Positions 1 to 12,339 of a DNA stretch of 64,000 bases are shown piece after piece. A program made the translations under genes and the position numbers. The stretch comes from Dillenia suffruticosa (taxonomy: Eukaryota; Streptophyta; Magnoliopsida; Dilleniales; Dilleniaceae), in the NCBI GenBank assembly GCA_033439265.1, contig JAVTVX010000004.1, positions 14,893,701-14,957,700 of the forward strand, in the 5' to 3' direction. Every line of letters begins with the position of its first letter. The first letter of the stretch is position 1. Below the pieces are notes generated by a model that had not been told where the DNA came from, did no database searches, and saw nothing but the letters and a program-made list of their open reading frames with translations.

Positions 1-59
1 AGATAGCTGAGGAACAAGAAATGGAGGACCATTGTTTTTTGCACTACAAAAAAATACGG

Positions 60-425
60 CTTCAGTGACGGAAAATTACTGACGAAAAAATATCCGTCGG
101 TAATAGCGACGGATTAACGTTGGATTTTTTACCGAACGATTAGCGATAGATTAGCGACGAAAATTAGCGACGGATATATTTCCGTCGCTAAACCCTTAAA
201 AAAATAAAAAAAATATATTATAAAATTATCAGCGACGGATTACGGACGGAATTTTTAGCGACGGAATTTTTCCGTCGCTAATTTCGGTCGGTGAATTGGT
301 GAAGGAAAAAAAAAATAAAAAAATATATTTACAGCTTTTAGTGACGGATTAGCGACGAAAAATTAGTGACGGATTACTGACAGAAAATTAGTGACGGATT
401 ACCAACGGATTAGTGACGGATTGTT
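60..425. repeat. Left subterminal repeat array of CACTA element A
   Basis: Closely spaced copies of AGCGACGGA/TCCGTCGCT and variants (agtgacgga, tccgtcggt) in both orientations, some forming short palindromes. A matching array lies at about 960-1440. By analogy with En/Spm these would be binding sites for the second element-encoded protein. Confidence 0.8.
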
Positions 426-856
426 TTTTATTTTATTTATTTATTTATTTATTTATTTTATTTTATTTTTATTTATTTAATTTTTAATTTTTATTTATTT
501 AATTTTATTTAATAATTCTTATTATTATTTTTTTTCAAAGAGTAATATTATTTTATTTTTACAAATTTTTTATTTTTTATTTTAAGTAAGAATAAAATTA
601 TTTTATTATTTTATAATAAATTATTTTTAATTTTTAATTTTTAAATTTTATTTAATAATTCTTATTATTTTTATTTTATTTTGCAAAGAATAATATTATT
701 TTATTTTTTACAATTTTTTATTATTTTATTTTAAGTAATAATAAAATTATTTTATTATTTTATAATAAATTATAATTTTATATTATTCTAATATTAATAA
801 GAAATACGAAATAAAGATAATAAGGAAAAAAAAGAAAGATATATTAGTAGATAATT

Positions 857-920
857 TGTTTAGTTTAGTGGTAAGAGTGTTCAGACATAAGTATCAGTGC
901 TTAGGTTCGAGTTTCAGCGA
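857..920 (+). other. tRNA-like A-box/B-box module inside CACTA element A
   Basis: An A-box-like stretch (tagtttagtggtaagag, from 861) is followed about 40 bases later by a B-box-like stretch (aggttcgagtttc, 903-915). The spacing and bases fit an internal RNA polymerase III promoter of tRNA type. I could not fold an intact cloverleaf and no good acceptor stem is seen, so this is a tRNA-derived or SINE-like relic rather than a tRNA gene. The other CACTA element in this window carries comparable modules. Confidence 0.45.
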
Positions 921-946
921 TAGCGTGTGGGCAAGAGATGGTTAGT

Positions 947-1386
947 GCATTTTTTTTTTCATAACTCAAATTAGCAACGGATTCTTGTTCGTCGCTGTTT
1001 TCTTTTTTCGTTTTTTTTTTTTTCAGTTTTTAGAGACAGATTTTTTTCCGTCACTAATCTGACGTTGATATTTGCGACGGAAAAAAAAAACGGTCGCTAA
1101 AAATTGGCGGGGTCACTTTTTACGACGGATTTAGCGACGGAAAAAATCCGTCGCTGATGCATTTTTTTTTTCATAACTCAAATTAGCAACGGATTTCTGT
1201 TTGTCGCTGTTTTGTTTTTTCGTTGTTTTTTTTTTCTTTTTTTTTTTTTTCCAGTTTTAGAGACAGATTTTTTTCCGTCGCTAATCTGACGCTGATATTT
1301 GCGACGGAAAAAAAATCGGTCGCTAAAAATTCGTGGGGTCACTTTTTACGACGGATTTAGCAACGGAAAAAATCCGTCGCTGATGC
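947..1386. repeat. Two-copy tandem duplication (212-bp period) in the right arm of CACTA element A
   Basis: Copy one (947-1158) and copy two (1159-1386) both start gcattttttttttcataact and run through the same order of subterminal repeats to cgtcgctgatgc. The copies differ by scattered substitutions and by poly-T length, so the duplication is not very recent. Confidence 0.88.
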
Positions 1387-1456
1387 CTTTCAGCGACGGA
1401 AAAGGGACTTTCAGTCACGGATTTCTCCGTTGCTGAAACTCCGTTTTCTAGTAGTG

Positions 1457-3352
1457 TTGGTTGCACACCTGAGTAGGGTAGATATGCTGCAGACGAGATA
1501 ATAAAGAAAGATAAGCAATATTAATGTTCGGATACATGATTTACTGCAACAACTTTAATGTCTAAAGAAGAAATAAGTCTGGTAAAACTATGTGATGGAT
1601 ATTATTCTACTTGAGAAGGAATTAATTCTACTTGAGAAGGAACTAAAAGTCTGCTTGATATCTTGTTTGATGTCTTGATGTTTGAAGATTTTGAAGGCAC
1701 TAACACATGCACACTCTACATGGACTAACTGAAAGAGGATTAGTTTCTATCAACGGAGGGTTTGCGTATATTTATGTATGTCCCTTCTCTGAGAGTCAGC
1801 TGATTGTTTGAATATATTTATGTATGCCCACATTTACAAGCATATTTCTGTATGGTTCCCCCTCAGCATCTAACTTTTTTGTCCACTTCGAGACTGAAAT
1901 CTATGATAATGAAAATAGTGGACCAATATCTTATTGTTGAGAAAATAGTTGCACTTCAAAAAAGGAAAATAGTTGAATGTAAGTTTACAAATTTTTGTTA
2001 GTATTGTGAACAAAACTGGGTTGAGAGTCAGACTCAATTATCTGTGAATAGATTTTTGAAGCATTCCTTTCATTATCATTACAAGATTGCCTAGAAATGG
2101 CTTTGAATACAGTATTTTTCGAATACTATTGATACTTTAACTTTTCTGTTCGCATTCCCAATTTTTCAATTTTAATGTTCTTCCCAACTAATAATAATTG
2201 ATTTTAATCTATTTAAAATTTTGTCTCTAAATATATTGATTTATTTCCATTTTCTTTCTCCAAGACTCTCTGAAAGATGTAGTATTTACAAAAACGAAGA
2301 ACATAATCGGTAGACCATAAAACAATCATATAAAAGAATTTTAACATTTGCATTAAAATATAAAATTGAATGAGAGTAAAATTGGAAAGAAAATGGAGAG
2401 TATGAATACTGAATAGACAGGTGCCAAAAGCCCCACCGTATGTACTCCTTCTATGCTTAATAATCTTGTATCCTTTTGTTAAATCATTATTATTATCATT
2501 ATTATTTTGTCTAATAGTAATTGACCCATACAATAAAATATGATCCTTCTATTATTTGAATGTTTTTTTTTTAATTTTAATATTAAGAATTTGAATCTTG
2601 ATTTCACTTTTCAATTTTTTTTAATAAATTGAGAACTGATACAGATGTTAATATTACCTGAGAAAAAAATTATTCTATTTGAGGGGTCATGAATATTTGG
2701 GTAAGAAGAGAAGAAAGCACAGTCTGTCTAGGCTTGCCTAAGGATGATTGAGTCCGACTCTCTACTCATACCAAAACAATAGGTTATAAATTTAAGATAA
2801 TAAAAACTGAAATTTTGATTAATATAAATATTTATGTGGGTGTCTTTTTTTCTTTTCAAAATAGTAATTATTAAGTTAAAAAAAAAAAAAACCCTTGGTG
2901 CTTCTGACCAAAACTGGAGGCCTTTGATAGATTTCCTGTGTTGGGCCAAGATATGCTTTTATGGGTTTGAAGTAGAAGTTTATTCGATTGACTTGGACCT
3001 ATAATACTATAATGGATTTGTCTTTTTCCCTGGCTTGGCCCTTACAAATACAACTTGCTTTGTTTTGCTTTCCTTGATCATTTTATTTTATTCCATTGGC
3101 CCTTTTCCCCTTAGGTTTGAAAGGGAATGATTCTCCCTGACGCCGCGAGTCAAAATGTAATGTTTTATTCTATAGCTCTTGTACAATTATGGAGCCAATT
3201 AGAAAACTAAGATTGGCTTAGTTTATTTTTATAACACTAACACTCGGTGTATTATATATTATACTTTTCATTATCCCATATATGATATATTTTCATTTTC
3301 ATATAAAAAAAGTATCTCAGAAATTTTTTTTCGATTTACAATACTCTTGAAA
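1457..3352. other. Sequence between CACTA element A and the solo LTR; nothing recognised
   Basis: AT-rich sequence with only short chance reading frames. If the CACTA element and one TTG are removed, bases 3-41 join 1460-1501 in one open frame of 26 codons, which could be the tail of a host exon but is too short to judge. A local direct repeat (tctacttgagaaggaa) occurs near 1608 and 1628. No promoter, RNA gene or known protein motif was seen. Confidence 0.5.
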
Positions 3353-4413
3353 ATTTTTGACGAAATTACCGGGAGTTAAAAAAATTTTCCCTTTTGTGCC
3401 ATTTTAAAATCTACGCGTGCAATTTCGACCCTAATGAAATTTCACGTGCTAAATTAACTTAAAAAGTTAAGGGAACTCGAATTTGGACAACTCTCTATTG
3501 TTTGTGAAGAAACGTCCGATACTTAATCGCCGGAGATGAAAATTTGTACTCACTGAGCCAAATTTAATTCTACTCGTGCAAAATTGCTAAAATTTCGCCA
3601 GGAAGTCTAAATTAATGTTTTATCAAGTTAAAACGCAATTTCAGGAAATTTACAAAAATTCGCCCAAAATGAAGGGAAATTGACCCTACCGTGCCTAAAT
3701 GAAATCCACGCGTGCAAGTTTGATACCGTCAGATTTACACATGTAAAATTCACCCTAGAAGTCAAGGGTCGAGGAATTTTGGCAAAACACAAGGTAGAAA
3801 ACAAAATACCTCAAGTTTTCATCTATGTGTAAGACCAACTCTATTGGATTTAGTGCGAAAATATGAACCAAATGGATAAATTTGAAATTTTCAGATTTCG
3901 GATCGAATATTGACCTGGCGCACGTTATGCAAAAATCGAGATAGAAAATTTTACGCAAATTTACAAAGGGTTCTTATATGCAATTTAGAAAAAGGTGGGA
4001 GACAGGTACTATTCAAGCATAGTGGTGCTTGATTTATTGCAATTAAATCAATAGTGGAAGTTGGATGGAAAAAAGGTAGAAAATGTTGAGCCATTGGATT
4101 AGGTGGTCGGGAGACTAGGCATTAATGAAGCAATTAATGAACTTTGACTTGTGGGACTTGAGAAAGAGAGTGTACTGAGAGAACAAGAACCAAACAATTC
4201 TTCTTCATCCTGAAAACCTTGAGGCACTCAAGGAAGAACCAAGAAACTCCATCTTCTTCTTCTTCTACCTCCATGATCGAGAGCTTGTCTTAAAGGGAGA
4301 TTTGGTTTCTCCAAATAACAAACCAATGTTTTTACATAAATTCATTCCTCACAAGCCCTAGTATAACATATCCAAAAATTGGGAGGAAAGGAGAATCCTA
4401 ACCAAGTAGATCT

Positions 4414-4511
4414 AGAGAGAGACTAAAAGCTTCAAGGAGGTAAGAAATTCTGTATTTATTGAATTCTTTTTTAGGGCTTCGTATGAATGTTTAGAGAGAC
4501 TAAAAGCTTCA
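4414..4511. repeat. 79-bp tandem duplication interrupted by CACTA element B
   Basis: The unit starting agagagactaaaagcttcaa at 4414 starts again at 4493. The second copy is cut at 4511 by the CACTA element and resumes at about 6901 (aggagataagaaattcc, gaattcttttt, agggcttcatatgaatg). The duplication therefore predates the insertion. Confidence 0.85.
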
Positions 4512-5117
4512 CACTACAAAAAAACAGTCTTTTAGCCACAAATTTAACGACGAAAATTTTAAAAAAATTCGTCGCTAAAAGCATTAGCGACGGATTTAGT
4601 GACGAAAAATTTTTCGTCGCTAATAACGCGTTGCAAAAATTTAGCGACAAAAATTAGAGATCCGTTGCTAAATTTAGCGACAAAAATTGAAATCCATCGC
4701 TAAATTTAGCGACAAATAAGTTTTCGTCACTAAAATTCGTCACAAACTTTAGCGACGAAAAATTATCCGTCACTAAATTAGCGGTATAAAAAAAATCCGT
4801 TACTAAATTTAGCGACGAAAATCTAAAATTCGTCGCTAAATTTAGCGACAAATAATTTTTGTCGCTAAAATCCGTCACTAATTTAGGGGAAAAAAAAAAT
4901 CTGTAATAATAAAAAAATCGGTCGTTAAATTCAGTGACGGATTTGGAATCCGTCGCAAAAATCCGTCGATAAATTCAGCGACGGATTCAAATCCGTCGCA
5001 GGGAGGGCACGTGTCACCCGAGCGCTACCCTTCCCACCTGAGCCCGCCCACCTGAGCCAGCACCCTGCACCTCGCACAGACACTCTTAATTGCTGAAAAT
5101 TGCTGGAAAATGCCTTC

Positions 5118-5193
5118 TGGCTCCATCGTGGTTCGAATTTCGAACTCCGCACTCCTCCGAACTCCTGCATGGAACCTGTAAACCACCGAGCCA
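5118..5193 (-). other. tRNA-like module in CACTA element B (minus strand)
   Basis: Read on the minus strand, the segment opens with TGGCTC, has an A-box-like TCGGTGGTTTACAGG, a B-box-like GAGTTCGAAATTC and closes with GAGCCA, so a 6-bp acceptor-like stem can form. The anticodon and T arms are poor. It resembles a degenerate tRNA or a tRNA-derived SINE head rather than a functional gene. Confidence 0.4.
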
Positions 5194-5763
5194 AAAATAT
5201 TATTATTATATAAATTTCTTTTTTATTATTTATTATCTTTATTTCACATTTTTCTAATAAAAAAAAAATATATAATTATAATTTAAAATAATAAATATAA
5301 TAACTTTTTTTATTTATACCACACACCTAAAATAATATTAATTAAAAATAATAAATATGATAATTTTTAATAAAATAAAAAATAATAAAATACTAATTTA
5401 AAATAAAATAATAAATTAATTAAAAAATATGTTTATATTATATTTTGATTTCTTCTTTTTTCTTTTATCTTATTATCTTATTATTTTTTTTCATTTTTAT
5501 TTTATTTTTTTAATCCATAATTTAAAAATGGATTATAATATCTCAAAACTATAAAATTATAATTATCAATAAATTATAATATATTAATAATTAAAAAAAT
5601 CTATATATTTAATTAAAAAATATTTTTATTCGTTATAATAAAATTATTGTATATTATAATAAAATTATTATATATAAGAAATGAGAGTAGAAAGAAAAAA
5701 AAAATCCAAAAATAGAGATAAGGAAAAAAACGTGAGAATAGAAAACAAAGTCACACAACAACA

Positions 5764-5836
5764 TTGGTGGTGTAGTGGTAACATGTCTTTGAGATCGAGG
5801 GAGGTCTAAGTTCAAGGTTCGAATCCCTTCAACTAC
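5764..5836 (+). other. tRNA-like module in CACTA element B (plus strand)
   Basis: An A-box-like tgtagtggtaacatg is followed by a B-box-like aaggttcgaatcccttc at the spacing expected of a tRNA-type promoter. The B box matches the GGTTCGAANCC consensus closely. Acceptor pairing is weak, so I call it tRNA-like, not tRNA. Confidence 0.5.
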
Positions 5837-6294
5837 ATTTCAACATATTTATTTATATTTTTTGTGGCACGCCCCGGCAGGCGCGGGGTCCAGGCAGGCA
5901 GGCGCCCGTGCGTGCGTGCAGATTAATATTTAATTAAAAAATTTATATTATTAAATAAAATAATACAAATAAAATAAAATTACCTATACAATAATAAAAA
6001 ATATTAAATCAAAAAAAAAGAAAAAAAATAATAAATTAATTTAAATATATATATATATAATTTAAATAAAATAAAATATATGGTTTTTTTAAGAATTAAG
6101 AAATATAATATAATAAAATAAAATGTAAATTAAAATATTATAAAATAATAATATAATTTGTTAATATAAAATAATAAAATAAAATAAAAATAAAATAAAA
6201 TTATAATTAAAAGAAGATAAAATTCAGCGACGGATTTTCAAATCCGTCGCTGAAATTATGAAAATAAAATAAAAATAAAACAAAATTCTAATTA

Positions 6295-6580
6295 TTTAGC
6301 GACGGATTTGGAATCCGTCGCTGAATTAGCCACGGATTTGGAAATCCGTCGCTAAATAAAATTCAGTTGTTAAATTAATTTTTTAATTTAAATATTATAT
6401 TAATATTATATTATATTTAATTATATATAAAAAACCTATTTAGCGACGGATTTCGAATCCGTTGCTGAATCAGCCACGGATTTAGAAATTCGTCGCTAAA
6501 CTGTGGTTATTAAATTAATTTTTTAATTTAAATATTATATTAATATTATATTTTATTTAATTATATATAAAAAACTTATT
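6295..6580. repeat. Two direct repeats of about 140 bp in the right arm of CACTA element B
   Basis: Units start with tttagcgacggatt at 6295 and 6439 (144 and 140 bp), and a third unit start is seen at 6579. Each contains a palindromic subterminal repeat block followed by the same AT-rich tail (ttaaattaattttttaattt). Confidence 0.85.
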
Positions 6581-9500
6581 TAGCGACGAAATTTGCAATG
6601 AAAAATTTTTTTGTTGCCAATTGGCGACGAATTTAGTCACGAAAATTTTTTAGTCACGAAAATTTTTTTAGTCACTAATTAACGACAAATTTAGCCATGA
6701 AAATTTTTTCATCATTAATTAGCGACGAATTTTGCTACGAATGATGTGTCCGTCGCTAATTTAGCCACGACTTCCTTTTCGTTGCAAATTTTGTGGCAAA
6801 TTAGCGACGAAAAAGTTTTTGTCACTAAATTCGTCGCAAAATAGCGATGAATTTTTTCCGTCGCGAAAATCCGTGGCTAAAACCGTGTTTTTTTGTAGTG
6901 TCAAGGAGATAAGAAATTCCGCACTTGCTGAATTCTTTTTGAGGGCTTCATATGAATGCATGAATGTGATGTTTTGAGCATGATTTTATTACCTAGAGCC
7001 TAAGTGGAATCCATTAGAACATGAGGAATGAGTGCAGAAAAAATTTGAACCTTGCTTGACCAAGAATTTAAATGAAAACTTTGGAAATTTTTGCAAATAG
7101 GACATTCTGACCATGCTGTGATATTTTGATCATAACATTTTCTGCACACAGGCAAACTGAGTTAGGTTAATTTCAGGTGAAACTAGACTTACAGAGCTTT
7201 AAAATGAGATATGATTCTTTGCATTCTGATGATAGTTGGATTTATTATGATTTTTTAAAGTTAAGTGTTCTGCACAAAAATTTCTGTTCTATCCTGCTTT
7301 ACCTCTGTTTCTGTCCATGACTTAGCCTCTATTTTGAGATGTCTTATAGTCTGAATTAGCAAATGCTCCAGTTATATAATTTGTAGATCTAGGTCTTATC
7401 TTTCCAACGAGATAAGAATCACCTTAATCTGATACCTGTGTCAAAAGTATGGCAATTTTCCTGAAAACTCGATAGAAGGTTGTCCTGTTTCAAACCCTAA
7501 GAACAATGTATACAAACGACCCAATTCCAGTCTTAGTTTGGGCAAGCTCAAAGAATAAACATTGTAGATATCCCTCTTAGCTACAACATGTTAAAACTTC
7601 AGCCAATTTACATGAGGGAATCAAACATTATGCCCATTTTACTAAAGAGGTGTCGACAGAAATTCTGTTTTCCAACTGAAACCTACCTGTTCTGATCATG
7701 ATCCATTTCAACCCCCCTTCTTGGCACAATTGAGAGAAACTCAAAACATGAAAGTGGTAGGCCTTTATCTTGGATATAACATGTTAAAATTCCATTAAGT
7801 TAGGATCGGTATAATGAAGGTTATGGCTTTTGTACTAAAATGGGATAGAATCTGAATTTAGAATGCAACTGAAACAAAATGAGGATTTCTGGGAATTTTG
7901 TGATGTGATTTTGAGAAAGTGTATAACATGAAAGTTGTAGGTCGTGAAGTACCTACAACATATCAAATGTTCGCCTAATTTGGACTTATATATAAAACGT
8001 TATGCAAATGTTCGTAGGACTGTGCAAAGTGGCACCAAAGTAGAGAACTATGAGTGAACTTGTTAGGTGACTTTTGCCCAAGCCGTTAAAGAGAGCTCAT
8101 TACATCGCAATTGTGGTTCATTTGGAAGTACTATACCCTCTCTATTACAGTGAGTGAGACTCTAACTCATGCATGAAAAGTGAAACTTAATTTTTGTCAT
8201 GTTTTCAACGAAACATGCTTTTGATATGTATGACTTGTCGTGTGCCACTAGATTTCAAATTTGTTTTGTGACTATTGGAGTGTCGTGAACTCATGTTTTC
8301 TATGAATATGCATCCATAAATTTGATTCAACTGAAATAGTGTCATGTTTTATGATTTTCACATGTATAAATTTCATATGACCCAATATGGCACATTTATT
8401 GAGCACTATACTTTCTATATCACTGATTTGGGGCCATGTAATCGTGGGATGATTGTTATGATATGATTTCATCCCGAAAGGACGACCGTAGCTACAAGGG
8501 ACATTTGTTATGGCATCGTGTATGCGTCTGGGTATATTTCGAGCGGAGATACCCGCAAACGTCCGGTATATGGGTATAGGCGCGGTCGGTTGAACCCGCA
8601 AGGGGGAGGACATGTGTGATGCCACTGTCTAACACCGGGCGGGGTCCTATACGTGATTTGATTTATGTATGAGCTAGCCTCGATGAAACTCATGACCAAC
8701 GTCGGGATAGAGAGCCACTTTTGAACATTTATGCATAATAAAAACTCCGATGCGCCTATCATTGGTTATGGTTGACTTTTGCCAGGATCATATTCGGGTT
8801 GCTCTAAAAATACTTGATTTTGAATGGATGCATATATGTATGATACCGTGTGATAGATTAGATGATTTCATTTTATTGAACATACCATATTTTACTACGA
8901 AATGTGAATTATTATTTATGAATAATCATGTTTGATACTCCAATGGTTCACACACACACTATTTATGCTTGATATTGATTCTTTTACTCACCGAATATCT
9001 CCCTCGATACTCACCCCTCTCCTTTCCTTTCTCAGATAGGGTTATTGTGATGGAGTGACGTGTCAGACTCTAGACGTCTTTTGTCGTGTATTTGTGGATT
9101 TACGTATTCACTATGGTGAGATCTAAATTTCATTTGAAATATGAGATCCGTATTATATATCGACCCTACGAGGTCTTGACATTGAGGTCCGTAGATGGAC
9201 ATATACATTTTATGGGATGACTGTATAAATTATTGACATTTATTTATGAAACTCTCATATTGGCTCATTATACCTGCATTGAGACACTTGAAAGCATCTA
9301 ACCTCTTAACTTGTGAATTCATTGTACACATGTATAAAATTTTAGGCCTGTTCGGTGTGGCGACTGCTCATACTTTAATTGGGCACGACAGTAGAGGTTT
9401 GTGGCTAGGACTGCTAGTGTTCATGATAGCCTTGCGTTTTCCTGGTTTGTACGCTGTGTATTGATTGGTATTATACGAATGTGGTTGATTTGTTGTGAGG

Positions 9501-9668
9501 TCGGGTTGGCCCGTTCATTTAGGTAGTATGATGATCATTCAATATACAGGTTGGTTTATACATGAAAGACTTCCGAAATATGGGTATGTTCTACCCGATT
9601 TTCTATAGAATATAGTTGGCATTCAGGGCAATGGGCAGCTGTTTACGATCCCGGTTTAGGGCGTGACA

Positions 9669-10105
9669 ATTTTCAATTTATTTTATTTTCTTTGGAATAT
9701 ATGTTTTCATTAAAATATGGATAAATCTATAGTTAAATCTTCTAGAAAGGTGAATTGAACTTGTCATTCCACACAGTTATATTTACTGTGCTCAAGTGGT
9801 CTAATCAGGAGGTACTGTTGTTTGAAATCAAAGAAAAAAAATATTTTGGAGTCATGGTTGGTGTATTTTGGACGAATATGATATGCATTTATTTGTATTT
9901 CGTTTCTCTCTTCCCTTAATTGTACCATGTTTAATACTTATTTGTAGTTAAAACTTTTCAAAGTTTGTTTATTTAAAAATTAAAAAAAAAAACTGATAAT
10001 ATTTCATTTTCATAAGTGATTTGAGAGTCATTCTTACAAATTAAAGTAAGGGATTTTTGGATTTCTCATTACATTGTTGTAAACAATCCCTCACATCCTT
10101 TTTCA
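9669..10105. other. AT-rich leader before the CACTA transposase remnant
   Basis: No terminal CACTA repeat, no promoter I can defend and no coding sequence. It probably belongs to the 5' region of the TNP2-bearing element, whose left terminus was not found. Confidence 0.4.
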
Positions 10106-12339
10106 ATGGATAAAAATTGGATGAAAACACATCAACTTAGTGATGAATATATGAATGGAGTTGAAAATTTTCTTGGTTTCACCTTTGCTAATTCAACACG
10201 AAGTGATAATAAAATTCGTTATCCCTATATGAAATGCAACATTGTCTATTATCAAACCAGAGATGATGTGAAGTATCACTTAGTTGCCAATGGTATGGTT
10301 CCAAGATATACTACTTGGGATGTGCATGGAGAAGAATTTGGTGGGAGTGTAAGTAATATTGAAGAATTAGATGTGTATTAGATGAGTTAGAAGATGAAGA
10401 TGACATGATTGAGATGTTACTGAAGGTTTGGGAATACCAGAAATGGGTAATAGAGAGTCCAAAACTAGTGAACCAGATGAGGAGGCAATAAAGTTTTTTA
10501 GGCTATTAAAAGATGCCAAAAAAAAGTTTTATCCAAAGTACACCAAATTCTCAAAGCTCTCATTTTTTGTGAAACTTTTACATGTCAAGTCTTTTAATGG
10601 TTGGAGTAACAAATCATTTACAACTCTACTTAGCATTTTAGTAGATGCATTTCCAAAAACTACCATACCTAGTTCATATTATGAAGCTAGGAAATTTATT
10701 AAAGACTTGGGTCTTGATTACTTGAAGATAGATGTGTGTCCCAAGTTTTGTATGCTATTCTAGAAAGTGTATCAGAATCTTGATCGGTGTTTGAAATGTA
10801 ATGCTTCTAGATGGAAATTAGGTAAAAGAAGTGAAGAAGGTGAGCCAACTTTATCATAAAAAAGAGGTCTTTTGAAAACTATTCGCTATTTTCCTTTAAT
10901 ACCTAGGCTCCAAAGGCTATATATGTGTTCCAAAATAGCAAATGACATGAGGTGGCATAATGAAGGGCAAGTTAAAGATAGTAAATTGAGACATCTTGCT
11001 GATACTAAAGCATGGAAGAAACTTGAAGCATGTGATCTATTATTTGTTTATGATTCTCATAATGTTAGGTTGGGATTAACAACTGATGGTTTTAATCCAT
11101 TTGGGATAATAAGTGTTGCATATAGTGTGTAACCAGTAATTTTAGTTTCTTATAATTTACCACCTTGGCTATGCATGAAGAAATCGTCACTCATTTTATT
11201 CGTACTTGTTCTTGGTCCAGAATCTCTTAGGATTAACATTGATGTGTGTTTGTAGCATTCAGTGGAGGAGCTAAAAGAATTATGGAACATTAGGGTTGAG
11301 ACATATGATGCATCCAAGAAACAAAATTTTCAATTGAGGGCTAGTATTTTGTTGACTATAAATGACTTTCCAACATATGCATATACGTTTGGATGGAGTA
11401 CCCAAGGAAGGTGGGCTTGTCCTTCATGTAGTACGTTTACTTCATCATTTTATTTAAATAAAGGAAGAAAGACATGTTACATGTGTCATAGGAAGTTCTT
11501 ATCAGCTGATCATAGATGGTAACGTGATAAAAACAAGGTAATGGCATTGTTGAGTTGAGTGAGAAACCTCCACCATTATCTGGAAATGATGTTTTAGAAC
11601 AATTAAAAACATGGGAATATGAAAATGAGATCTCAGGAGGGAAGAAAATCCACAAGGAGAATTATCTTAGTAATTGAAAGAAAAAAAGTATCTTCTTAAA
11701 ATTGCCATATTGGAGTTTACTTTTATTACAACACAACTTAGATATGATGCATATTGAGAAAAATTTTCTTGAAAGTGTGCTGGGAACATTATTCAATATT
11801 GAGGGAAAAACAAAAGACAACATAAACAGCCGGTTAGATATGAAGGACTTAAGGATTAGGTATAAACTTCATTCAATTCAGGTAGATGATAAAGTGATAT
11901 TGCCCGTTGCATATTCTATGCTGTCTTCAGCTGAAACTAAAGATCTGTGAATTTTTTAAGGAATCGAAGGTGCCGAATGGTTATTCCTCAAACATCTCAA
12001 GATGTGTGAATATTAAAGAATGGAAGATAGTTTCTCTCAAAAGCCATGACTGTCACATTTTATGCAATTATTGCCGCTAATAGTCTAAAATTTGTTGCCT
12101 AAAAATGTGTGTAAGGTCTTAATTGAATTGAGTCAATTCTTTAAAGAGATGTGTTCAAAGGTATTAGTTGTTGAAAACTTAGAACAACTTGAATATCACA
12201 TTGCCCTAACACTCTGTAAATTGGAAAGAGTGTTTCCACCATCATTCTTTGATATTATGGTACATCTGTCTATTCATTTACCAAGCGAAACTAAGATCGG
12301 TAGGCCTATGCAATTTCAGTGGATGTATTTCATAGAGAG

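Larger units (their letters stand above)
42..1456. mobile_element. Non-autonomous CACTA (En/Spm) element A
   Basis: The element begins CACTACAAAAAAATACGG and its right end, read on the other strand, begins CACTACTAGAAAACGG. This gives CACTA-type terminal inverted repeats. The three bases before it (39-41) and after it (1457-1459) are both TTG, the 3-bp target duplication typical of the superfamily. Both arms hold many copies of AGCGACGG and its complement CCGTCGCT, the kind of subterminal repeat bound by the element-encoded TNPA-like protein in En/Spm. No transposase reading frame is present, so it would have needed an autonomous partner. The core from about 430 to 840 is simple AT-rich sequence. 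Edges are certain; dependence on any particular partner element is inference. Confidence 0.93.
4512..6900. mobile_element. Non-autonomous CACTA (En/Spm) element B
   Basis: Terminal inverted repeats CACTACAAAAAAACAGTCTTTTAGCCAC (read in two parts: CACTACAAAAAAAC then a TTTTAGCCAC block) match the right end read in reverse, which also gives CACTACAAAAAAAC and TTTTAGCCAC. The target duplication is TCA (4509-4511 and 6901-6903). Both arms are packed with AGCGACGG-type subterminal repeats, many as palindromes of the form agcgacggatttnnaatccgtcgct. The centre (about 5200-6230) is AT-rich and holds two tRNA-like modules and GC-rich patches at about 5000-5060 and 5865-5925. No transposase is encoded. 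Sharing of repeat motif with element A indicates the same or a sister family. Confidence 0.94.
3358..9668 (+). mobile_element. Probable chromovirus-type solo LTR, split by CACTA element B
   Basis: A fossil LTR. From about 8130 to its end at 9668 it is clearly homologous to the last 1.5 kb of the chromovirus A LTR (15820-17358): same order of blocks (gtgagtgagactctaa, tgcataataaaa, the casein-like cacccacactattta segment, ggcattcaaggcaa) and the same terminus (cgtgaca). No primer binding site or coding region follows, so it looks like a solo LTR. The left half differs from the other LTRs. The left border is inferred from a possible 5-bp duplication ATTTT (3353-3357 and 9669-9673) next to TG...CA ends. 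In AT-rich DNA this could be chance, so the left edge is uncertain. Without the nested CACTA element it would be about 3.9 kb, in the range of its relatives. Confidence 0.55.

Noticed and set aside
5764-5836. Functional tRNA gene
   Set aside because: The A and B boxes are good, but acceptor pairing and the cloverleaf are poor; kept as tRNA-like only.
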